From positions 1 through 15,212 of the forward strand of contig JAQGLH010000338.1 of the NCBI GenBank assembly GCA_028293005.1: a DNA stretch of 15,212 nucleotides. The letters run 5' to 3'. Of this stretch, positions 1 through 6,007 are shown in pieces. Source of the stretch: Alphaproteobacteria bacterium (GTDB lineage: Bacteria > Pseudomonadota > Alphaproteobacteria > Sphingomonadales > Sphingomonadaceae). The translations under genes were made by a program, and so were the position numbers. The notes under the pieces were generated by a model. It had not been told where the DNA came from, ran no database searches, and saw nothing but the letters and a program-made list of their open reading frames with translations. How positions within the stretch are numbered: position 1 is the stretch's first letter; the number at the start of each line of letters is the position of its first letter.

Positions 1-21
1 GAGGTTATAACGCGTTTCGGG

Positions 22-1080
22 TCAGATGCGCTTGAAAAGCGGACTCCGCACCTGCTGGGCGTCGGCGGCCGAGAAGAATTTCTCGGTGTAGATGTCGCGC
101 TCGAACAGCCGCCCCTGCATCAAGGTCGCGACGCAGGGCTCGATCATCGCCGGAGGACCGCACAGATAGGCTTTGAGGCCTCGGAAATCGTCCGCGAACG
201 CCGCTTTCGCGGCTTCATGGACATAGCCTCTGAAGCCATCCCAATCCGACCCCTGCGGCTCTTCCGACAGCGCCGGAACGTAGCGGAAATTCGCATGCGC
301 CGCGGCGAGCGCGACGAAGGCTTCATGGTAATAGAGCTCGTCGCGGCAGCGCGCGCCGTAGACCAGGGTGATCGGCAGCGTCTCTTCGCGCGCGAGCAGG
401 TCGAGGATCATCGAGCGGGGGCTCGAAAGGCCCGATCCTCCGGCGAGGAACAGCATCGGCACGCGCGCCGAGCGCCGCACGAAGAAGCGGCCATAAGGGC
501 CCGACAAACGCAGCCGATCGCCGACCTTGAGATGCTCGTGGATCCAGGTGGTGCCGACCCCGCCCGGGACGATGCGCACGTTGAGCTCGACGGCCGCGCC
601 AGACGCCGGGTCGTTGGCCAGCGAGAACGCCCGGCTGATGCTTGCTTCGCCGCCGATCTCGAGGTTCACATATTGGCCGGCCTGGAAGCGCAGCGGGCGA
701 TCGAGGCGGACGTGGACGCCGCGGATCGTCGGCGTCAGCGCATCGATGCGGCTGACCACGCCTTCGAAGTCCTCGACCGGGATGCCCTCCGCGTCGATGT
801 CCTCCTCGATCTCGGCCTCGATTATCGTGTCGCTTTCGAGGCGGGCGCAGCAGGCGAGCGCCTTGCCCTCGTCGCGCTCGAAATCCATCAGCGCGAAGCT
901 CGAGGCTTCGCCATGATCGATCTCGCCTTCGGTCACCTGGATCTTGCACGTCGCGCACAGGCCATGGCAGCAGGCGTGCGGTAGCCAGATGCCGGACCGG
1001 AGGCAGGCATCGAGGATAGTTTGGCCGTCTTCGACCTCGACAGTGGCGCCGGTCGTCGCGATCGTCAGCGTGTGCGTCAT
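22..1080 (-). CDS. dmpP: Phenol hydroxylase reductase component (P5)
   Basis: This is the electron-transfer subunit of the multicomponent phenol hydroxylase. It passes electrons from NAD(P)H through FAD and a [2Fe-2S] cluster to the diiron hydroxylase. The 352-residue length matches the family. An N-terminal plant-type ferredoxin domain carries C37-x4-C42-x2-C45 and a fourth Cys at C77 (in ALACCAR). An FAD-binding domain follows with RAFS at 150-153 and GGVGTT near 173. The NAD-binding domain has AGGSGLSSP near 213-221 and CGPP at 307-310. I chose the ATG at 1080 (MTHTLTIA) because the ferredoxin fold begins there; an open extension upstream is only antisense-like coding of dmpO. The start overlaps the dmpO stop as TGATG, and the Shine-Dalgarno is weak, so translational coupling is likely. 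It is the last operon gene in the window. Family assignment is very secure. Confidence 0.95.
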   Translation of the reverse strand: MTHTLTIATTGATVEVEDGQTILDACLRSGIWLPHACCHGLCATCKIQVTEGEIDHGEASSFALMDFERDEGKALACCARLESDTIIEAEIEEDIDAEGIPVEDFEGVVSRIDALTPTIRGVHVRLDRPLRFQAGQYVNLEIGGEASISRAFSLANDPASGAAVELNVRIVPGGVGTTWIHEHLKVGDRLRLSGPYGRFFVRRSARVPMLFLAGGSGLSSPRSMILDLLAREETLPITLVYGARCRDELYYHEAFVALAAAHANFRYVPALSEEPQGSDWDGFRGYVHEAAKAAFADDFRGLKAYLCGPPAMIEPCVATLMQGRLFERDIYTEKFFSAADAQQVRSPLFKRI

Positions 1081-1439
1081 CAGATTCCGGCGCCGCCGAT
1101 GCCGTCCAGGCCCGGAGTGGTGAAACGCAGCGCGTCCTTGTGGACGATGCCGTTGCCCGCGATCGTCGCATCGAGGTCGGGAACGAACGCCTCGCCGTTC
1201 CTGGTCCAGATCGCCTTGGTCCAGTCGATCCGCGGCCAATCCGGATGCTGGCCGAATGCCCCCGCCAGCGGACCGGCGAGGAAATGGGCGAAGGGGAGAT
1301 CGGGCGGCAACGGCCAGGCATAAGGCGAGGCGAACATCAAATGCCGGTCCCAGCCGGCGTAGACGATCAGCGCGCCGTGGAAATTGGCGGCGGTATCGGC
1401 CGGCTCGAACTCATAGGGGCCGATGGCACGGACGGTCAT
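1080..1439 (-). CDS. dmpO: Phenol hydroxylase gamma subunit (P4)
   Basis: This is the small gamma subunit of the (alpha-beta-gamma)2 hydroxylase, 119 residues, the usual length for DmpO-like proteins. It contributes to the hydroxylase core and carries no metal ligands. Recognition rests on the N-terminal MTVRAIGPYEFEPAD, the internal NFHGALIVYAGWDRHLMF, the PLPPDLPFAHFLAGPLAGAF segment, and its position between the alpha subunit and the reductase. The start ATG overlaps the dmpN stop in an ATGA (1436-1439). A good Shine-Dalgarno (AGGGAG, 6 bases before the ATG) lies inside the end of dmpN. Its own stop overlaps the dmpP start by one base. Confidence 0.93.
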   Translation of the reverse strand: MTVRAIGPYEFEPADTAANFHGALIVYAGWDRHLMFASPYAWPLPPDLPFAHFLAGPLAGAFGQHPDWPRIDWTKAIWTRNGEAFVPDLDATIAGNGIVHKDALRFTTPGLDGIGGAGI

Positions 1440-3022
1440 CGCGGGCTCCCTTCGCCGCTGGTGTCGGCATTGGTGTTTTTGGTCGCCAGCCCGCGCCACA
1501 AAGCGAAATTGCCTTCGTCGTCCGAACCGAAGTGGCCGCCATTGTCGCGGCCATGGTCGATGCGCCAGAAGGCGAGCGCCGCCGCCGCCGGATCGAAGCC
1601 TTCGCTGGTGGGATCGGTGCCGGGAATGAACGCATTGCCCTTGAACAGCTCGTGGCCGATGATCGCGGCCTGGATATATTTCTCCGGCTCGTCGGCGAAG
1701 ATCGTCTGACAATGGTCCGAGCAGAAATGATATTGCTCGTCCTTATAGTGGCTGTGGCGCTGCGCGAGCGTCAACGGGTCGCCGGGCTCGGTGAAGAACA
1801 TCGGGATCTGGCAGACCTGGCATTGCATCGGAACGCTGGTGGCCTCGAACGGTTTGCCCTCGGCCTCGAGCTTCGCCCAATATTCGAAGCGCGGGCGGTA
1901 GTAGCGATCGAACGTGTCCGGATATTTGGCCGAAAGCCAGTCCATATCCTCGGCCGAGGGCAGCCAGGTGTGGAAATTGTTGGTGCCGCGGGCCTGGTAG
2001 AATTGGCACCACGCCATGTGCGAAAGATGGTCGCGCTCCTTGCGTACCTGCTCGACGCACGGCGGCATGGTGATGCCGTAGCGCGCGAGGTCGCGGAACA
2101 AGGCGCCGCAATTTTCCTCGAAATAGATTTCCCACGCCTCGGCCCAGCTCATCACCCGCTTGGGCAGCATATAATCCTGCATCATCGCCACGAGGGTGAG
2201 CAGGCGCACGCCGCGCCACGTCCATTTATCGAGCCATTTCTGGACGATCGGAACGTTGGCGGGATCCTGCTCGAGCACGAACCGGACGACCTCAAGGCCC
2301 AAGGTCATGTGCCGTGCCTCGTCGGACTGGGCGGAGAAGCCGAACGTCATCGCGCCCATGTCGCCGTTGTAGGCGGCGCCCGAGATGAACGGCACGAACA
2401 CGAGGTTGGTCAGCACATATTCGAACGCGAAACCGATCGCGATGATGAACTCGAACGGACCGGCGGTGGCAGCATCCTCGAAGAAGCTCTTGGGCACCTG
2501 CAGATAGGGCAGATGATCGTAATGATGACGGAATTCCGCCATCCCGCTATAGTAACGGTTGTAATTGCTGATCGCGTGGATCTGGGTCTGCGCATGGCGC
2601 AGTTCGTCGAGCGACTGCATCATGCAGGCGACCCGCGGACCGACGCCGCGGAACTGGCGTCCGATGTGCGCAAAGCCGCGGTGCGACATATATTCGATCG
2701 GCGCCAGGCCGTTCACGAACAGCTTGACGGTGTTGATGTAGCGCGCGTCGCTGACCGTCAGGTGGCCATTGCTCTGCGCGAAGGCATCGATGATCGCATA
2801 GAGCTTGCGCTCCTTCTCGGCCTGATATTTCCAATAGCTGTCCATCGTCAGGCGGAACGGGTCTTCCCATGCTTCCCAGTCGTGGATCTTGATCCCCTCG
2901 AAGCTGTCCATCGGGAACACGTCGTCGATCGCCTGGTAGCTCGGCTCCCAGCCAAGGCCGCGCGTCATCAGCGTGTAGCGCTCCTTGAGGCCCAATTTCT
3001 TCTTCGCAACCGCGATGTCCAT
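1436..3022 (-). CDS. dmpN: Phenol hydroxylase alpha subunit, diiron catalytic (P3)
   Basis: This catalytic oxygenase subunit hydroxylates phenol (and probably methylphenols) to catechols with O2, in the cytoplasm. The 528 residues carry the full carboxylate-bridged diiron set of bacterial multicomponent monooxygenases: E110 (PIEYMSH), E140/H143 in DELRH, E201 (FAFEYVL), and E235/H238 in DEARH. The spacing is that of toluene/phenol hydroxylases. A C-terminal Cys cluster, C401-x2-C404 and C434-x3-C438, resembles the zinc-binding YHS-like region known in this subunit. The start MDIAVAKKKLGLKERY is preceded by an AAAGGAC Shine-Dalgarno. A 37-base gap separates it from dmpM, the only real intergenic gap in the operon. 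The long open frame on the opposite strand here is a shadow. Substrate range cannot be read reliably from sequence alone. Confidence 0.97.
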   Translation of the reverse strand: MDIAVAKKKLGLKERYTLMTRGLGWEPSYQAIDDVFPMDSFEGIKIHDWEAWEDPFRLTMDSYWKYQAEKERKLYAIIDAFAQSNGHLTVSDARYINTVKLFVNGLAPIEYMSHRGFAHIGRQFRGVGPRVACMMQSLDELRHAQTQIHAISNYNRYYSGMAEFRHHYDHLPYLQVPKSFFEDAATAGPFEFIIAIGFAFEYVLTNLVFVPFISGAAYNGDMGAMTFGFSAQSDEARHMTLGLEVVRFVLEQDPANVPIVQKWLDKWTWRGVRLLTLVAMMQDYMLPKRVMSWAEAWEIYFEENCGALFRDLARYGITMPPCVEQVRKERDHLSHMAWCQFYQARGTNNFHTWLPSAEDMDWLSAKYPDTFDRYYRPRFEYWAKLEAEGKPFEATSVPMQCQVCQIPMFFTEPGDPLTLAQRHSHYKDEQYHFCSDHCQTIFADEPEKYIQAAIIGHELFKGNAFIPGTDPTSEGFDPAAAALAFWRIDHGRDNGGHFGSDDEGNFALWRGLATKNTNADTSGEGSPR

Positions 3023-3059
3023 GATCCTAGTCCTTTCGCGCGCCTAATCCGTTTCGGGT

Positions 3060-3356
3060 TCAGTGATCCCAGCTGATCGTCAGGCTGTCGTCGGTCTCGT
3101 CGACATGGCCCGACAGCGAGATCATGTTCACGTGCAATTCCTGCAGATCGTAGTCGCGGCCCATCAGCTCCTCGATCGTCTCACGATGGACGCGCAGCGT
3201 GCCTTTGGCGTGAATCCGCACCATCGCGGGTTGTTCGTCGAGCTGGGCGCCCGGATTGTCGGCCATGATCGCGGAAACGATGTTGCGGGTCTCGTCATTG
3301 GCCTGAAGCACCAGAAAGACGGTCGAGTCCGCACCGCTCGAACTTGCCCCGCTCAT
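3060..3356 (-). CDS. dmpM: Phenol hydroxylase effector/regulatory protein (P2)
   Basis: This cofactor-less effector protein binds the hydroxylase and is needed for efficient coupling of O2 activation to substrate hydroxylation (MmoB/DmpM family). The 98 residues include the family core from STVFLVLQANDETRNIVSAI to the C-terminal DDSLTISWDH. The N-terminal MSGASSSGADS is a few residues longer than in typical DmpM proteins. The start ATG overlaps the dmpL stop as ATGA (3353-3356). A GAGG Shine-Dalgarno lies 7 bases upstream, at the edge of a 12-bp palindrome inside dmpL. Assignment is secure from sequence and operon position. Confidence 0.94.
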   Translation of the reverse strand: MSGASSSGADSTVFLVLQANDETRNIVSAIMADNPGAQLDEQPAMVRIHAKGTLRVHRETIEELMGRDYDLQELHVNMISLSGHVDETDDSLTISWDH

Positions 3357-4360
3357 GCCGACGCCTCAAGCTTGAGCCCCTGCTTGGCGATCCGCCGATC
3401 AAGCTGCTCGATCACCTCGTCGAGCGCGGCAGGCGCATGCTCGCCGAGCGCCAGCTCGGCGAGAGGCAGCAAGGCGGGGACGACCCGAGCCTTCCACTTG
3501 GCGATCCAGCCGAGAATCAGCGCCTTGTTGGCCTCGTTTTCCGCGGCGGCGACCTTGATCTGCGCGTCGACCCATTTCGCGGTCTCTGCTGCCCACTCGC
3601 CCTGGAACTGCGTCAGCAGCGCCACCGTCGAACCGTCGGTCGACGCCAGCTCGTCATCGATGATCTTGTCGTAGACGAGCGCGTAAAGCAGACCATCGAG
3701 CACCAAAGCCTGCGCCACGAACACCTCGAACCAATCCTTCTCGACGAACAGATCCTCGATCACGCGCCGCAGCGATTGCCAGCGCGGCGCCTCCATCCAA
3801 TCCGCCTTGGCCGCATCGAGCGCGTCGGGCTCGGCGAGCAGCAGCCCCGCGCGGGTGATGAACTGGGCAATGCCGAGCTGGTCCATCGCGGCAAAAAGGG
3901 CCGGCTGGGTGATGCCGGTGCCGAAGCCGTAGGCGGCGACAAAATCATGATTCATGCTCGCGCCCCAGGCGACATGGCGCAGCGGCAGCAGCAGATCGAG
4001 GGCGAGCCGGCGCACCTTGTCGGGGAGACATTCGGCGAGACGCCGGCTCTCGACGAAATCGAACGCGCTCTCGGCGGCCTCCTGCTGGCGGGCGCGCGCC
4101 ATGACGTAGCTGCCGTAATAATATTGGCGCGGATCCTTGAAGGCGTACCAGTCCGCCATGGCGATCGCGGTCCGGCGCGTGTCGAAATAATCGTGCTCCG
4201 GATCCCACAGCGGCCGATAATGCTGATTGGCCATCGTCTGGAGGTCGAGCGTGCCTTCCTGATACCGCGACGCCGGCTTGTCGGCGCCGATCCGCCGCGC
4301 GATATGGGCATAGGTCTGGCGCAGCGGTTTGATGGCGACGGTGCGAAGATCCATTTGCAT
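3353..4360 (-). CDS. dmpL: Phenol hydroxylase beta subunit (P1)
   Basis: This is the 335-residue beta subunit of the hydroxylase. It has the same helical fold as the alpha subunit but no diiron ligands and serves as a structural partner. Family features are the N-terminal MDLRTVAIKPLRQTYAHIARRIG, the EHDYFDTRRTAIAMADWYAFKDPRQYYYG stretch seen in DmpL/TouE-type proteins (shown here in part as ADWYAFKDPRQYYYG), and a helical, Ala-rich C-terminus. Two starts, ATG at 4360 and ATG at 4354, are both possible. The first sits 8-9 bases after a GGGAG Shine-Dalgarno inside the end of dmpK and is preferred. Only 3 bases separate it from the dmpK stop, and the end overlaps dmpM. Confidence 0.94.
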   Translation of the reverse strand: MQMDLRTVAIKPLRQTYAHIARRIGADKPASRYQEGTLDLQTMANQHYRPLWDPEHDYFDTRRTAIAMADWYAFKDPRQYYYGSYVMARARQQEAAESAFDFVESRRLAECLPDKVRRLALDLLLPLRHVAWGASMNHDFVAAYGFGTGITQPALFAAMDQLGIAQFITRAGLLLAEPDALDAAKADWMEAPRWQSLRRVIEDLFVEKDWFEVFVAQALVLDGLLYALVYDKIIDDELASTDGSTVALLTQFQGEWAAETAKWVDAQIKVAAAENEANKALILGWIAKWKARVVPALLPLAELALGEHAPAALDEVIEQLDRRIAKQGLKLEASA

Positions 4361-4363
4361 GAT

Positions 4364-4621
4364 CTATTCTCCCTGGCCGGCGAGGACGCGGCTGAGCCGA
4401 ACGCTGAAATCGTCTTCCGGCGCGGTCTGATCGGTGAGGTCGACAATCGCGTTGGTGCGGCAGAATTCGTCGAACGCGGCTTCCGGCATCATCAGCTCGA
4501 CGAAGACTTCGGGGGCGCCGATCGCGAAATCGAATTCGACGAGGCCATTGTCGCGGCGCCGCATGACGCGAACGAATTTCGCGTGGAGCAATTCGCTCGC
4601 CTTGGTGTCCGATCTGCCCAT
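4364..4621 (-). CDS. dmpK: Phenol hydroxylase assembly protein (P0)
   Basis: This is an 85-residue member of the small phenol_hyd_sub family (DmpK/PhlA-like). In characterised systems it is not part of the catalytic cycle but helps assembly of the active iron-containing hydroxylase. The FVRVMRRRDNGLVEFDFAIG segment and the acidic PEDDFSVRL C-terminus fit the family. It is the first gene of the operon. A clear GAGGAG Shine-Dalgarno lies 6 bases upstream of the ATG, and the predicted sigma-54 transcription start near 4655 would give a leader of about 34 bases. Confidence 0.9.
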   Translation of the reverse strand: MGRSDTKASELLHAKFVRVMRRRDNGLVEFDFAIGAPEVFVELMMPEAAFDEFCRTNAIVDLTDQTAPEDDFSVRLSRVLAGQGE

Positions 4622-4665
4622 CCTTGCTCCTCTCGTCCGCCTTTGCGGCGGTTCGGGCGTAGTCC

Positions 4666-4681
4666 AGCAATGTTCGTGCCA
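4666..4681 (-). promoter_or_regulatory. Sigma-54 (-24/-12) promoter of the dmpKLMNOP operon
   Basis: Read on the minus strand from 4681 to 4666 the sequence is TGGCACGAACATTGCT. It matches the sigma-54 consensus TGGCACGNNNNTTGCW at every defined position, and the base before it (T) fits the leading Y. The -12 C is at 4667, so transcription should begin near 4655, about 34 bases before the dmpK ATG. Characterised dmp/mop/phl phenol operons are driven by sigma-54 promoters with a DmpR-type activator, so context and motif agree. I saw no convincing IHF site between the promoter and the upstream dyads. Confidence 0.88.
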
Positions 4682-4683
4682 AT

Positions 4684-4703
4684 CGCAAAAGCGCGTTTTT
4701 GCG
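4684..4703. repeat. Inverted repeat abutting the -24 element
   Basis: CGCAAAA at 4684-4690 and TTTTGCG at 4697-4703 form a perfect 7-bp inverted repeat around a 6-base spacer (GCGCGT). It lies two bases upstream of the TGGCAC box, at roughly -29 to -48 relative to the predicted start. It could bend DNA, bind a regulator that occludes sigma-54 holoenzyme, or be fortuitous; nothing in the window decides this. Confidence 0.5.
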
Positions 4704-4723
4704 TGCTCGCCGCGACCACCGGA

Positions 4724-4739
4724 GTGACAAAATTGTAAA
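4724..4739. promoter_or_regulatory. Putative activator site (proximal dyad)
   Basis: An imperfect dyad ACAA-AA-TTGT (4727-4736, centre 4731.5) with partly matching flanks (TGACAA / TTGTAA). The centre lies about 77 bp upstream of the predicted sigma-54 start and 30 bp, close to three helical turns, from a second and better copy. Paired dyads on one DNA face are typical of enhancer sites for NtrC-family activators such as DmpR/XylR. The core differs from the TTGATC-type arms reported for those proteins, so which activator binds is open. Confidence 0.55.
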
Positions 4740-4767
4740 CCGGCACGACCGGTTCGACAATTTTGTC
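4726..4767. repeat. 42-bp composite inverted repeat (possible hairpin)
   Basis: The outer arms are GACAAAATTGT (4726-4736) and ACAATTTTGTC (4757-4767), a perfect 11-bp pair. Inside, AACCGG (4738-4743) and CCGGTT (4749-4754) form a second perfect 6-bp pair around a 5-base loop. In RNA this would be a long stem with a small asymmetric bulge. It lies 20 bases beyond the stop of the SMP-30-like gene and could help end that transcript, although no U-tract follows. In DNA its two arms are the two dyads of the proposed activator sites. Confidence 0.75.
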
Positions 4768-4769
4768 GA
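4754..4769. promoter_or_regulatory. Putative activator site (distal dyad)
   Basis: TCGACAATTTTGTCGA is a 16-bp dyad with 7-bp arms perfect except for the central TT. It is centred at 4761.5, about 107 bp upstream of the predicted sigma-54 start. It is the stronger of two related dyads (the other is centred at 4731.5). With the -24/-12 element it makes a recognisable enhancer-promoter layout. An alternative is the operator of a repressor acting on the same operon. Confidence 0.6.
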
Positions 4770-4786
4770 AATGGGCGCCGGTCCGC

Positions 4787-5799
4787 CTATCGCAGCTTGA
4801 CGAAGGCCACCGCATTGTTGGGATTGAGCGGGATCACGAGCTGGTTGGCGTGCGGATCGAGACACATCGAGGCCGCGGACGGGATGCCGGTGGCGATCAG
4901 CTCGGCGGTTCGGCCCGGCCGGATCCGCGAAATCCCGCCCAACGTCACGCTGCTTACATATTTGGTGCCGTCCGGCATGATGACGAGGCCGTCGCTTCCG
5001 GTCTGCGCGGCCTGCTCGGTCTTGAGCAATTTGCCGCCGGGCGAGAAGGTCATGACCTTGGTGTCGAGCATGTTGACGACGACGACGTTGCCGTCATTGT
5101 CGATCGCGACGCCATTGGGGCGGGCGAGCGGAGCGCCGTCGATCAACAGCTGCGCCTTGCCGCCCGCGACCTTGAACAGGCGCCACGGTGTCTTGCCGTC
5201 GACGGTGCCGGTCTGGGTGGCGTAGATCGAGCCGTCGCGCGCAACCGCGATGTCGTTGAACCAGGGTGACTCCGGCACCACGATCTCCCCGGCCGGCGCG
5301 CCGGTGGCGAGATCGAACATGCGGATCACCGCGATCCGCGGCGCGCCGTCCGCGGTGTCGCCGTTGCTGTCGGCGAGGTAGAGCTTGCCGGCATGGACAT
5401 CGCTGCCGAACGGCTGGTTGAGCGTGAGGCCATCGCGCGTCGCGCCGATCCATTTGGCGGTGTGGACCGATCCATCGTGGTTGAGCAACGAGACGAAGCC
5501 ATCGTTGGGAACCTCGTTTTGACTGGCGCCGCGGCTGACGATCATGACCAGCTTGCGGGCGGGATCGTAGCTGCAGCTCTCGGCGCTCACCGCCGCGCCA
5601 TAGACTTTGACGTTGTCGGACATCGGTAGGTAGCGCCCGTCGGCCGTGACTCCGAGCGGCTTTCCGGCCGCGAATTGCGGCGCGGCGGCGGGGAGGCGGG
5701 CGGTTGGGAGGCAGGCTGCTGGCCGAGAACCGGCGCTGCCGCGAACCCGGCCGCCACGACGTGAAAGACGCTCAAAGCAACGGCGATCATCGGCCTCAT
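4787..5799 (-). CDS. Secreted SMP-30/gluconolactonase-like beta-propeller, frame broken after the signal peptide
   Basis: The main body (about 4787-5700) encodes an SMP-30/NHL-type six-bladed propeller. Marks include QPFGSDVHAGKLYLADSNGD, SPWFNDIAVARDGSIYATQTG, PNGVAIDNDGNVVVVN, GSDGLVIMPDGTKYVSSV and the terminal PSAASMCLDPHANQLVIPLN. Such proteins bind a divalent metal and often hydrolyse lactones; the substrate here is unknown. The body has no credible start in its own frame; ATG 5623 would lose the first strand and any signal. In a different frame, ATG 5799 has a GGGAG Shine-Dalgarno and encodes a clear signal peptide (MRPMIAVALSVFHVVAAGF, then AAAPVLG) running into a Q/P/A-rich linker. 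One extra base in the G run at 5690-5693 (plus strand) would join the two frames into a 337-residue protein. So this is either a sequencing indel or a recent pseudogene. It points toward dmpK but ends before the dmp promoter. Confidence 0.75.
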
Positions 5800-6007
5800 C
5801 AACCCACTCCCATCGGCTGTTCTGGTTTCGAGCGGAGGTTATCGGCACCATCGGCGCTTGTCTCCCCATCCGCCGGTCCGCCCGCGCGCCGGTCCGTCCG
5901 CCCGCCCGTCCGCACCGGCTCGGCCTTGCCGCGGCCACCTCTTTGCCCGCGCCTTCGCCTTCTGGTACAAGGGCCGCTTCCCCAAGCTTCCTTTGAGGGA
6001 GGGCAAG

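Noticed and set aside
1256..3076. 606-codon plus-strand frame opposite dmpN and dmpO
   Set aside because: It has no recognisable domain and is antisense to the strongly conserved diiron subunit; its composition (His/Arg/Glu/Val-rich) reflects the complementary codon pattern.
4726..4767. CRISPR-like or mobile-element end interpretation of the large inverted repeat
   Set aside because: Only one copy is present, with no repeat-spacer periodicity, no transposase and no target-site duplication visible; a control element fits better.
5943..5971. TTGCCC and TACAAG with a 17-base spacer upstream of the TPR gene
   Set aside because: Each box matches the sigma-70 consensus at only four of six positions, too weak in this sequence to list as a promoter.
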